The notes under the pieces were generated by a model. The model was not told where the DNA came from, ran no database searches, and worked only from the letters and a program-made list of their open reading frames with translations. DNA of 29,512 bases. Source: Betaproteobacteria bacterium. Its GTDB lineage: Bacteria > Pseudomonadota > Gammaproteobacteria > Burkholderiales > Burkholderiaceae_C. Positions 22,631 to 29,512 of this stretch are shown one piece after another. The translations under genes were made by a program, and so were the position numbers. How positions within the stretch are numbered: position 1 is the stretch's first letter; each line of letters starts with the position of its first letter. The stretch is from NCBI GenBank assembly GCA_005882155.1, contig VBCQ01000305.1:1-29512 (forward strand). The letters are read 5' to 3'.

Positions 22631-23647
22631 TCAGTGGGGCGCAGCGAGGCGGCGCCCGGATTGATCGAAGAACAGGCAGTGCTGCGGCGGGAAGTGGAAG
22701 CGCACCGCCGAGCCGGGAGCGAGCGCGTGCTCGAACATGCGGCGCGAGCGCACTTCGACGCCGGCGCGTTCGGCCACCACCAGGTGCTTGACCAGCGAGC
22801 ACTCGATGACTTGAAAGCTCGCCTGGCCGTTTCCGTGGCTCAGCTCGACATCCTCCGGCCGGATCGCCACATGGGCGGCGAGCGGGTGGCAGCTGCCCTC
22901 GAACCATTCGGCCGGCAGGACGTTGATCGCCGGCGATCCGAGGCGCTGGGCGACGTGTAGCGAATCGGGCTCGCGATAGATCTGTTGCGGCGTGCCGACC
23001 TGCTGGATCGCGCCGGCCTCGAGAATCGCGATGCGGTCGGCGAGCGTCGTCGCTTCGACCTGGTCGTGCGTCACGTACACGACCGTCGCACCGCTGCGCT
23101 GTTGCACGCGCTTCAACTCCACGCGCAGCTCTTCGCGCAGCCGCGCGTCGAGAGACGACAGCGGCTCGTCCATCAGGAACACGCGCGGCTCGCGCACCAG
23201 CGCACGGCCGATAGCCACGCGCTGCATTTCGCCGCCCGACAACGCGGTGGCCTTGCGCTCGAGCTTGGACTCGATGTGCAGCAGCTCGGCGACCTCGCGC
23301 ACGCGGCGCTTAACCTCGGCCGGGTCGGTGCGCCGCAGCGGCGAGCGCAGCGGAAACGCGATGTTGTCGAACACCGTGAGGTGCGGATACAGCGAGTACT
23401 GCTGGAACACGAAGGCGCAGTCGCGGTGCGCCGGCGCCACGTTCGTCACGTCGTCGCCGTTCATCAGCACGCGGCCGTGATCGGGGCCCTCGATGCCGGC
23501 GATCAAGCGCAGCGTCGTCGTCTTGCCAGCGCCGCTCGGGCCGAGCAGCACGAAGAACTCGCCGTCGCCGATCGCGAGCTCCATTTGGCGTACCGCCGTC
23601 ACGTCGCCGAACGTCTTGGTAATCCCTTGCAGAGTGATGCTAGCCAT
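22631..23647 (-). CDS. ABC transporter ATP-binding protein (UgpC/MalK type), first of two
   Basis: 338 residues, a carbohydrate/polyol importer ATPase. Walker A is GPSGAGKTTT (about 36-45), the Q-loop is VFQQYSLYPH, the signature is LSGGEMQRV (canonical LSGGE), Walker B is VFLMDEPLSSLD and the switch is YVTHDQ. The C-terminal 100 residues form a TOBE-like regulatory domain. The start overlaps the stop of the second ATPase by 8 bases. The two ATPases are clearly different in sequence, so they probably form a heterodimer serving the two permeases here. Confidence 0.92.
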   Translation of the reverse strand: MASITLQGITKTFGDVTAVRQMELAIGDGEFFVLLGPSGAGKTTTLRLIAGIEGPDHGRVLMNGDDVTNVAPAHRDCAFVFQQYSLYPHLTVFDNIAFPLRSPLRRTDPAEVKRRVREVAELLHIESKLERKATALSGGEMQRVAIGRALVREPRVFLMDEPLSSLDARLREELRVELKRVQQRSGATVVYVTHDQVEATTLADRIAILEAGAIQQVGTPQQIYREPDSLHVAQRLGSPAINVLPAEWFEGSCHPLAAHVAIRPEDVELSHGNGQASFQVIECSLVKHLVVAERAGVEVRSRRMFEHALAPGSAVRFHFPPQHCLFFDQSGRRLAAPH

Positions 23648-24749
23648 GGCGCATGCCCGGTTGGTGCGCGCGGGTGCTGGCGCTCGGCAGCAGCGCCTGA
23701 GTTTTCGCGTCGAACAGCACGATGCGCTCGGTGTTGAATTGCAGGCCGACGCGGTCGCCATCGGCGGGTCGCAGGTCCTTGTCCACGACGGCCTTCAGCG
23801 TGCCGGCGGCCGACTCGAGCTCGGCGATCCAGTGCGAGCCGAAGTACTCGACGTGCTTGACCTGCGCGGCGAGTGCGCCGTTGCCGTTGGCGACGAGTTG
23901 CACATGCTCGGGCCGCACGCCGAGCACCGCTTGCTCGGCCACGCCGTCGATTTCAGGCACGTTGACATGCGCGCCGTCGACCGGCACGTCGGTCATGCCC
24001 GGCAACACGCCGCTGCCCACTTTCAGGAAATTCATCGGCGGGCGGCCGATGAAGCTCGCGACGAACAGGCAGCTCGGGAAGTTGTAGATGCCTTCGGGGT
24101 CGTCGGCCTGCAGGATCTCGCCCTGGTTCATCACGACGATCTGATCGGCAAGCGCCATCGCCTCGTTCTGGTCGTGGGTGACGAACACGGTCGTCGTCTT
24201 CAGGCGCTCGTGCAGCTTGCGCAGCTCGACGCACATCAGCTCGCGGAATTCGGCGTCGAGCGTACCCAGCGGCTCGTCCATCAAGAACGCCTTCGGCTGG
24301 CGCACGATCGCGCGGCCCAGCGCGACACGCTGGCGGTCGCCGCCCGCGAGCCCGCCGATGCGCGAACCGAGCAAGTGTTCGATGCGCAGGATGCTCGCCA
24401 CTTCCTTGATGCGGCGGTCGATCTCGGGGCGCGGCAGGCCTTCGTTGCGCAGCGGAAACTCGAGGTTGTCGCGCACGCCCATGTGCGGGTACAGCGCGAA
24501 GAGCTGGAACACCATCGCGATGTCGCGCTCGCGCGGCCGCAGGTAGGTCACGTCCTGGCCGTCGAGCGTGATGCTGCCCGAATTCGGGAATTCGAGGCCG
24601 GCGATCATGCGCAGCGTGGTCGTCTTGCCGCAGCCCGAGGGGCCCAGCAACACGACGAACTTGCCGTCTTCGAGCGTCAGCGACGAGTCGCGCACGGCAA
24701 CGAAATCGGCGAAGCGCTTGTGCAGGTTTTGGATACGAATGTCAGCCAT
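23640..24749 (-). CDS. ABC transporter ATP-binding protein (UgpC/MalK type), with unusual signature
   Basis: 369 residues. Walker A GPSGCGKTTT (about 36-45), Q-loop VFQLFALYPH, Walker B AFLMDEPLGTLD and switch FVTHDQ are normal. The ABC signature reads LAGGDRQRV instead of LSGGQ: the Ser that contacts the ATP gamma phosphate is Ala, and the fifth residue is Asp. In a heterodimer this would make one of the two ATP sites weak, while the partner's LSGGE could form a strong one. A TOBE-like region lies from about residue 240 on. The gene begins 2 bases after the small membrane protein stop, and its stop overlaps the next ATPase start. Confidence 0.92.
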   Translation of the reverse strand: MADIRIQNLHKRFADFVAVRDSSLTLEDGKFVVLLGPSGCGKTTTLRMIAGLEFPNSGSITLDGQDVTYLRPRERDIAMVFQLFALYPHMGVRDNLEFPLRNEGLPRPEIDRRIKEVASILRIEHLLGSRIGGLAGGDRQRVALGRAIVRQPKAFLMDEPLGTLDAEFRELMCVELRKLHERLKTTTVFVTHDQNEAMALADQIVVMNQGEILQADDPEGIYNFPSCLFVASFIGRPPMNFLKVGSGVLPGMTDVPVDGAHVNVPEIDGVAEQAVLGVRPEHVQLVANGNGALAAQVKHVEYFGSHWIAELESAAGTLKAVVDKDLRPADGDRVGLQFNTERIVLFDAKTQALLPSASTRAHQPGMRHG

Positions 24750-24751
24750 GA

Positions 24752-24934
24752 TCAGTGCAGCTTTCCGGCCACCGTGTAGCCCGCGACGCCGGCGAGGAGC
24801 ACGGCGAACGAGTAGCCGAAGACGTCGAGCGACCACGGTTGCATCAGCATCGCGAGGCCCACTCCGATGAGGGCCATGCTCGCCGGCTCCCAATGCGCGC
24901 GCATGAAAAACTTCTTCATCTGCACGCCTTTCAT
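24752..24934 (-). CDS. Small two-helix membrane protein in the ABC operon
   Basis: 60 residues, MKGVQMKKFFMRAHWEPAS, then two hydrophobic segments (about 20-33 and 39-57). I do not know a named family. It is not like the longer DUF2160 protein found in the Rhizobium glycerol transporter operon. It sits exactly between permease and ATPase genes: its ATG overlaps the permease stop (ATGA at 24931-24934), and the ATPase starts 2 bases after its stop. Such conserved placement suggests an accessory subunit of the transporter. An inner Met (24919) is a possible alternative start. Confidence 0.78.
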   Translation of the reverse strand: MKGVQMKKFFMRAHWEPASMALIGVGLAMLMQPWSLDVFGYSFAVLLAGVAGYTVAGKLH

Positions 24935-25989
24935 TTCCGGATCGCTCCGAAGGTGATCCCACGCAGCAGATGCTTGCGCAGCAGGATCGTGAAGAACAGC
25001 ACCGGCAGCAGGAACAGCGTGGTGCCCGCGGCCATCGCCGGCCAGTCGAGACCGCCTTCGCCGATGATGGTGGGGATGAACGGCGGCGAGGTCTGCGCCG
25101 TGCCGCTGGTGAGCAGCAGCGCGAACGCGTACTCGTTCCAGGCGAAGATCAAGCAGAAGATCGCCGTCGTCGCGATGCCGGTCGCCGCCTGCGGCAGCAC
25201 CACCTTGATGAACGCCTGGAAGCGGGTGTAGCCGTCGACCATCGCCGCCTCTTCATACTCGCGCGGAATCTCGTCCATGAAGCCCTGCAGCAGCCACACC
25301 GACAGCGAGAGATTGACCACCGTGTAGAGCAGGATCAGCCCGACGTGGGTGTCGTTCAGCCCGACGTTGCGAAACATCAGGTAGATCGGAATCGCGATCG
25401 CGATCGGCGGCATCATCCGCGTTGACAGGATGAAGAACAGCAAGTCGGACTTGCCCGGCACCCGGAAGCGCGAGAACGCATACGCCGCGAGCGTTCCCAG
25501 CACGACCGACAGCAGCGTCGAGCCGAAGCCGATCAATAGCGAGTTCAGATAGCGGTCCTGGAATCGCGACGGGCCCGCGAGAATCATCTGCTGCTCGCGC
25601 ACCAGCTGCTCGTACCAGCTGGTCGCCGGCGGCAGCGCAGCGAGCTCGTCGGCGCCGACGCGCGAGCGCGTGGTGAACAGGTTCACGTAGCCGATCAGCG
25701 AAGGCTGCGCGAACACCTTCGGCGGGTAGGCGATCGCGTCTTCGGGCGTGCGCAGACTGGTCATCACGATCCACACCAGCGGGATCAGCGAGATGACCGC
25801 GTAGCCGATGACGACCAGGCCGGCGAACCACTTCGAGCGCACGCTCGGCTCGAGCGGCCCGGCACGCTCGATCATGCGCGGCGGCGGCACGGCGGCCTCG
25901 ACAACCGCGGCAACGGGAGTGGCAGTTTGCACCGCGCTCGTGGGCGCTGCGGCTTCCACCGTCAGCGTATTGGCGACGATTGTGTTCAT
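24931..25989 (-). CDS. ABC transporter permease (CUT1 / MalG-like)
   Basis: 352 residues. The inner-membrane subunit with the EAA loop EYEEAAMVDGYTRFQAFIKV (about 235-254), which docks on an ATPase. A Pro/Ala-rich N-terminal extension of about 50 residues precedes the first helix (WFAGLVVIGYAVISLIP). Between the first two helices is a long periplasmic loop (about 85-140) with PATSWYEQLVREQQ. MalG-type features at the C-terminus (WNEYAFALLLTSG) are present. The start overlaps the stop of the other permease (ATGA). Confidence 0.93.
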   Translation of the reverse strand: MNTIVANTLTVEAAAPTSAVQTATPVAAVVEAAVPPPRMIERAGPLEPSVRSKWFAGLVVIGYAVISLIPLVWIVMTSLRTPEDAIAYPPKVFAQPSLIGYVNLFTTRSRVGADELAALPPATSWYEQLVREQQMILAGPSRFQDRYLNSLLIGFGSTLLSVVLGTLAAYAFSRFRVPGKSDLLFFILSTRMMPPIAIAIPIYLMFRNVGLNDTHVGLILLYTVVNLSLSVWLLQGFMDEIPREYEEAAMVDGYTRFQAFIKVVLPQAATGIATTAIFCLIFAWNEYAFALLLTSGTAQTSPPFIPTIIGEGGLDWPAMAAGTTLFLLPVLFFTILLRKHLLRGITFGAIRK

Positions 25990-26885
25990 CGTTGTTTCAC
26001 CCGTTCGAGGAAGCGCACCGCCACGAGTGACAGCCCGTAGATCGAGACGAACAAGATGATTGCGAACGCCGACGCGTAGCCGGTGCGCCATTTCTCGAAG
26101 GCCTCGCGCTTCAAGTGGATCGACGCGAGCTCGGTCACCGAGCCGGGTCCGCCGTTGGTGAGGTTGTCCACCAGGTCGAACATCTTGAAGTTCTCGATGG
26201 TGCGAAACAGCAGCGCGAGGATGATGAATGGCATCACCATCGGCAGCGTCACGCGCCAGAAGGTGGTCCATGCCGAGGCGCGATCGATCTCGGCGGCCTC
26301 GTACAGATACGGCGGAATGGAGCGCAGCCCCGCGAGCAGCAGCAGCATCACGTAGGGCGTCCACATCCAGGTGTCGACGATGATGATGGCCCACGGCGCG
26401 AGCTGCGTGTCGCCAAGCATCGTCGACACGTGGCCGCCGAAGAAGTTGACGATCTGGTTGAAGATGCCGTACTGCGGCTCGAAGAAATATTTCCAGAAGG
26501 TGCCGACCACCGCCGGCGCCAGCATCATCGGCAACAGGATCGCCGTGCTCCAGAAACTGTGGGAGCGGAACTTGCGATTGAGCAGCAGCGCGAGCGCGAA
26601 GCCGAGCAGCAGCTGCAGCGTGATCGAGCAGACCAGGAAGTGCGCCGTCGCGCGCATGTTGTCCCAGATCGCTTCGTCGCCCAGAACGCGCTGGTAGTTG
26701 GCGATGCCGGTCCACAGGACGTCGGCGTTCGGCTTGTTAGCGCGGTAGTTGGTGAACGACAGGTAGATCGTCCACAGCAGCGGAAAGATGTTGAAGGCCA
26801 GCAGCAGGATGATCGTCGGCGCGACGAACAGCCACGCGAGCGTTCGATCCGACAGTCCTTGATGGCGAGTGAGTACGGCGTTCAT
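25986..26885 (-). CDS. ABC transporter permease (CUT1 / MalF-UgpA-like)
   Basis: 299 residues with six predicted helices and an EAA loop, PYLYEAAEIDRASAWTTFWR (about 192-211). WLFVAPTIILLLAFNIFPLL (about 18-37) is the first helix. It partners the MalG-like permease, to which it is joined by an ATGA overlap. It follows the binding-protein gene after a 122-base gap holding a hairpin repeat, a layout that usually gives more binding protein than permease. Confidence 0.93.
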   Translation of the reverse strand: MNAVLTRHQGLSDRTLAWLFVAPTIILLLAFNIFPLLWTIYLSFTNYRANKPNADVLWTGIANYQRVLGDEAIWDNMRATAHFLVCSITLQLLLGFALALLLNRKFRSHSFWSTAILLPMMLAPAVVGTFWKYFFEPQYGIFNQIVNFFGGHVSTMLGDTQLAPWAIIIVDTWMWTPYVMLLLLAGLRSIPPYLYEAAEIDRASAWTTFWRVTLPMVMPFIILALLFRTIENFKMFDLVDNLTNGGPGSVTELASIHLKREAFEKWRTGYASAFAIILFVSIYGLSLVAVRFLERVKQR

Positions 26886-26906
26886 GGTTAGAGAGGGTGT
26901 TATCCC

Positions 26907-26990
26907 CTCCGCCTGGGAGAGGGTGAGGGTGAGGGTTGCGGCGGTGATACACCGCGGCCCTCACCCCTACCCTCTCCCAAAGGGAGAGGG
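26907..26990. repeat. REP-like palindromic element between binding-protein and permease genes
   Basis: Imperfect inverted repeat with arms of about 28 bases (TGGGAGAGGGTGAGGG on the left, CCCTCACCCCTACCCTCTCCC on the right, given in part here). A perfect 9-bp hairpin CCCTCTCCC-AAA-GGGAGAGGG at 26970-26990 follows. CCCTCTCCC/GGGAGAGGG elements are common intergenic repeats in proteobacteria. On the operon mRNA it may protect the binding-protein message from 3' decay or reduce read-through. Confidence 0.72.
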
Positions 26991-27007
26991 AGGAAGAGGC
27001 TCCGGCC

Positions 27008-28342
27008 TTACTTGATCTTCCCGTCTTCCTTGAAGGTCTGTTCCCAGTCCTTCTCGAGGGCGTCGAGTGCGGCCTGCGGCGTGCCCTTGCCGGCCACGAC
27101 GTAGTCATGCACGCGGGCCTGCATCGCCTGCAGCAGGGACGCGTAGCTCGGCTCGGCCCAGAAGTCCTTCACGATCTTCATCGAGTCCTGGAACACCGCG
27201 GCGTAGGACGTGCTCGTCCGGAAGCCCGGCTGGTTGAGGATCGCGTTCAGGCAGGTGAAGCCGCCGCCGTCCCACCACTTTTGCTGAATGGCCGGCTGTG
27301 CGAACCACTTCATGTACTCGAGCGCCATTTCCTTCTTGTCGGAGTACTTGACGACCGAGATGCCCTGGCCGCCGAGCTGCGCGAACTGCTTGTCGCCCTT
27401 GGGGATCGGGAAGAAGCCGGTCTTCTCGCCGCCGACCGCCGGGTCCTTCGAGATGCCCGGGAAGAAGGCGATGAAGTTCATCTGCATCGCGACCTGACCC
27501 GACTTGTAGGCGTCGAGGTCTTCGGTCATGTACGCGTTGGAGTGCCCCGGCGGCGTGCAGCACTCATAGAGCTCCTTGTAGAGCGTGAGGCCCTTGACGG
27601 CGCCCGGCCCGTTGATGAAGCCTTTCATCTCATAAGGCTTCTTCGGGTTGTCGTACTCCATGCCGTAGGCGTACATGGTGTTCGTCACACCCATCGTGAT
27701 GCCTTCGGAGCCGCGCTCGGTGTACAGCGCCGCGCCGTAGACCTTCTTGCCGTCGATCGTGCGGCCCTGGAAGAACTCGCCGATCTTCTTGAACTCGTCC
27801 CAGGTCTTGGGCGGCGCGAGATCATGGCCGTTCTTCTTCTTGAACTCGGCCTGCAGGTCGGGGCGGGCGAACCAGTCCTTGCGATAGGTGAACGCCACCG
27901 CATCGCCCATTGCCGGCAGAGCCCAGTAGTTCTTCGTGCCCTTGGGCCAGGTCGAGTAGCCCTCGACGGTGGCCGGCGCGAAGTCGGTCATCTTGATGCC
28001 GTTCTTGTCGAAGAACTCGTTGAGCTTGACGTAGTGACCCTCGGTCGCCGCCGAGCCGATCCACTGGCTGTCGCCGATCAGCAGGTCGCACAGCTTGCCC
28101 TTGGAGTTCAGCTCATTGAGCATGCGCTGTGCGAAGTTCGGCCAGGGCACGAACTCGTACTTCATCGCGATGCCGGTCTTGGCAGTGAAGTCCTTGGACA
28201 ACTCCACCAGTGCGTTCGCCGGATCCCAGGCGGCCCAGCACAGGGTCAGCGTTTTCTGCTGCGCCTGAGCGCCAACTGAGAACAGCGCCGTGGCCGCGAG
28301 CACGCTCGCCGCAGCGGCCACCTTGCTTGTCTTGAACCTCAT
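27008..28342 (-). CDS. ABC transporter substrate-binding protein (sugar/polyol type)
   Basis: 444 residues. Signal peptide with cleavage after AQA (about residue 27), mature protein starting QQKTLTLCWAAWDP. This is a bacterial type 1 extracellular solute-binding protein of the CUT1 group: PTKTWDEF-like PPKTWDEFKKIGEFF, GAALYTERGSEGIT, and GGQGISVVKYSDKKEMALEYMKWF near the C-terminus. First gene of the ten-gene operon, with an AGGAGACGAG ribosome binding site. The ligand cannot be read from sequence; the downstream DhaKL and TpiA make glycerol, dihydroxyacetone or a related short polyol the best guesses. Confidence 0.92.
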   Translation of the reverse strand: MRFKTSKVAAAASVLAATALFSVGAQAQQKTLTLCWAAWDPANALVELSKDFTAKTGIAMKYEFVPWPNFAQRMLNELNSKGKLCDLLIGDSQWIGSAATEGHYVKLNEFFDKNGIKMTDFAPATVEGYSTWPKGTKNYWALPAMGDAVAFTYRKDWFARPDLQAEFKKKNGHDLAPPKTWDEFKKIGEFFQGRTIDGKKVYGAALYTERGSEGITMGVTNTMYAYGMEYDNPKKPYEMKGFINGPGAVKGLTLYKELYECCTPPGHSNAYMTEDLDAYKSGQVAMQMNFIAFFPGISKDPAVGGEKTGFFPIPKGDKQFAQLGGQGISVVKYSDKKEMALEYMKWFAQPAIQQKWWDGGGFTCLNAILNQPGFRTSTSYAAVFQDSMKIVKDFWAEPSYASLLQAMQARVHDYVVAGKGTPQAALDALEKDWEQTFKEDGKIK

Positions 28343-28676
28343 CGTCTCGTCTCCTGAAAGAAATGCGGCTTTGCCGCTTGTGGCAGGGGCCCGGTTGCGC
28401 CGGGCGACTCAGGCTAGGCCGGCCTTAGCGGGGCCGGCCACCGATCTCGTTGGCCGAGGTCGGCGGTCCAGGTGACATCGAGCAGGACCATGGGCTGAAG
28501 TCTATGGCCATCACTAAATAAATCACTCAGGATAAACACCAAGTACATCGTGCAAATTTGACAGGACCAGGTAAGAGCCACCAGGGACGATTCCAGACCG
28601 CTCGCTTTGCCGTTGAGCGGAATGGGGCGACAATGCCGATTGATTTACTTCGCGCTCATGCGCAGAGCACGTCGAC
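28343..28676. promoter_or_regulatory. Divergent regulatory region between operon and LacI-type gene
   Basis: 334 bases without a gene. Near the operon start it holds two hairpins, GCGGC-TTT-GCCGC (28365-28377) and GCCCGG-N5-CCGGGC (28389-28405), which would be in the mRNA leader. A GGCCGGCC-rich patch (28415-28440) follows. An A/T-rich patch (28510-28560) stands out from the GC-rich surroundings and is the likely promoter area for the minus strand; the palindrome CAAATTTG (28553-28560) is a weak operator candidate. No convincing -35/-10 pair could be fixed on either strand. Confidence 0.5.
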
Positions 28677-29512
28677 ATGTCGAATCCGGTCACCATCACC
28701 CAGATCGCCGAGACGGCTGGCGTCAGTACGGCCACTGTCGACCGGGTGCTCAACAGCCGGCCCGGAGTGAATCCGGCGACCGTGCACAAAGTGCGCGAGG
28801 CGATGGTTCAGTTGGGGGGGAGTGCACCGGTGCGCGGCCGCCCGCGTTCGACCGCGAACTACCGTTTCGCCTTCGTGCTGCCGGCGACGCGCCGCGGCTT
28901 CTTCGATCTGGTCGACCGCGTCGTCGCCCAGGCCGCCGGCGAATTCCGCCATCAGCACATCACTGAAGTCACGCACCGCTTGCCGATAACGGACGCCGCC
29001 GTGTTCGCGGCCGAGCTGATGAAGTTTTCCAATCTCGACGGTATCGCCTTGCTGGCGCCCGACGTGCCGCAGGTGAAGCTGGCGATCAACGAACTGGTGC
29101 GCGCCGGCGTGCATGTGGTCACGCTGTTCTCCGACGTGCCGGGCTCCTTGCGCGAGACCGCGGTCGGTGCCGACAACCGCGCCGCCGGCCGCACTGCCGG
29201 TCTGCTGCTCGGTCGCTCGCTGCCGCGCGGCGAACCGGTGCGCTGTGCGCTGGTGTCTGCCGCCACGCGCTACGCCGCGGAGATCGACCGCCGCATCGGC
29301 TTCGCGCAGGTGCTCGAGGAGCGATACCCCAATGCGCAGATCGTGCGTGCGCTCGAGCTGCCGGAGTCGGAGGACGAAGCCTTCGAATACGCGCGCGTCG
29401 CGCTCGCTCCCGAGGCAACGGGCGGTGCGCTCGCGGCCATCTACAACATCGGACCGGGCAGCTTTGGTGTGAGCCGCGCATTGACCGAGCTGGGCTATGA
29501 CAGTCAACTCCC
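28677..29512 (+). CDS. LacI-family transcriptional regulator, 5' part
   Basis: Runs off the right edge (278 codons seen). The N-terminal helix-turn-helix TITQIAETAGVSTATVDRVL (residues 6-25) and PGVNPATVHKVREAM are typical. A periplasmic-binding-like sugar sensor domain starts at about residue 60 (YRFAFVLPATRRGFFDLV, then FSNLDGIALLAPD and VGADNRAAGRTAGLLLG). The link between the two is somewhat short and includes a run of seven G (28814-28820), but the frame is kept. There is no strong ribosome binding site. Divergent to the transport/DhaKL operon, it is almost certainly its regulator, with a sugar or polyol as effector. Confidence 0.9.
   Translation, partial: MSNPVTITQIAETAGVSTATVDRVLNSRPGVNPATVHKVREAMVQLGGSAPVRGRPRSTANYRFAFVLPATRRGFFDLVDRVVAQAAGEFRHQHITEVTHRLPITDAAVFAAELMKFSNLDGIALLAPDVPQVKLAINELVRAGVHVVTLFSDVPGSLRETAVGADNRAAGRTAGLLLGRSLPRGEPVRCALVSAATRYAAEIDRRIGFAQVLEERYPNAQIVRALELPESEDEAFEYARVALAPEATGGALAAIYNIGPGSFGVSRALTELGYDSQL

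Noticed and set aside
22631..24749. The two ATPase genes as a recent duplication or assembly error
   Set aside because: Their sequences differ throughout, including signature and C-terminal parts; they are old paralogues.
24752..24934. DUF2160 protein of the Rhizobium glycerol transporter operon
   Set aside because: Similar place in the operon, but shorter and without the sequence features I recall for that family.
28814..28820. Possible frameshift at a run of seven G in the LacI-type gene
   Set aside because: The frame before (helix-turn-helix) and after (sensor domain) is the same, so no shift is needed.

Overview
The window is a GC-rich chromosomal segment with dense genes, short gaps and many ATGA start/stop overlaps. 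Protein styles (CtpA, MoeB-like, class 3 asparaginase, UgpC-type ABC ATPases, DUF3857 transglutaminase, DCC and SDR-DoxX proteins) and the intergenic repeat types suggest a betaproteobacterium of the order Burkholderiales (Rubrivivax/Leptothrix/Comamonadaceae-like). This placement is an inference from sequence style. I see no rRNA, tRNA, CRISPR array, insertion sequence or phage gene.

Left third (1-5650, plus strand): the end of a CtpA-type protease with a good terminator; a MoeB/ThiF-like enzyme that appears to lack about 30 internal residues including the catalytic lysine; palindromic repeats; a GntR/UTRA regulator with a palindromic operator candidate; an inositol-monophosphatase-like gene carrying an in-frame 369-bp tandem duplication and changed metal-ligand positions; a LOG-family protein; and arginase.

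Middle (5650-19080): two small exported or lipoprotein-like proteins of unknown function face apart. A minus-strand run follows in transcription order: a DUF429 protein, a GbsR/MarR-type regulator with a strong, nearly leaderless promoter and palindromic operator, a DCC thiol-disulfide protein, an SDR-DoxX fusion, a CPA1 K+/H+ antiporter without an evident RCK_C domain, a DUF1232 membrane protein and a secreted nuclease. Then come an S10 serine carboxypeptidase, a large DUF3857/transglutaminase/TPR protein, an EamA transporter missing its first helices, and a class 3 (ReAV-type) L-asparaginase.

Right third (19093-28342, minus strand): one tight operon of ten genes. In transcription order it encodes a sugar/polyol-type binding protein, two permeases, a 60-residue membrane protein, two different ATPases, DhaL, DhaK, a leucine-type binding protein and a triosephosphate isomerase. 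A divergent LacI-family regulator begins at 28677 and runs off the window. The simplest reading is uptake of glycerol, dihydroxyacetone or another short polyol, phosphorylation at the dihydroxyacetone level by DhaKL, and entry into glycolysis through TpiA. No DhaM phosphodonor subunit and no dehydrogenase are in view.

The least ordinary points are the duplicated and active-site-degenerate phosphatase-like gene, several genes that look internally shortened in frame, and the orphan leucine-type binding protein inside the DhaKL-TpiA operon.
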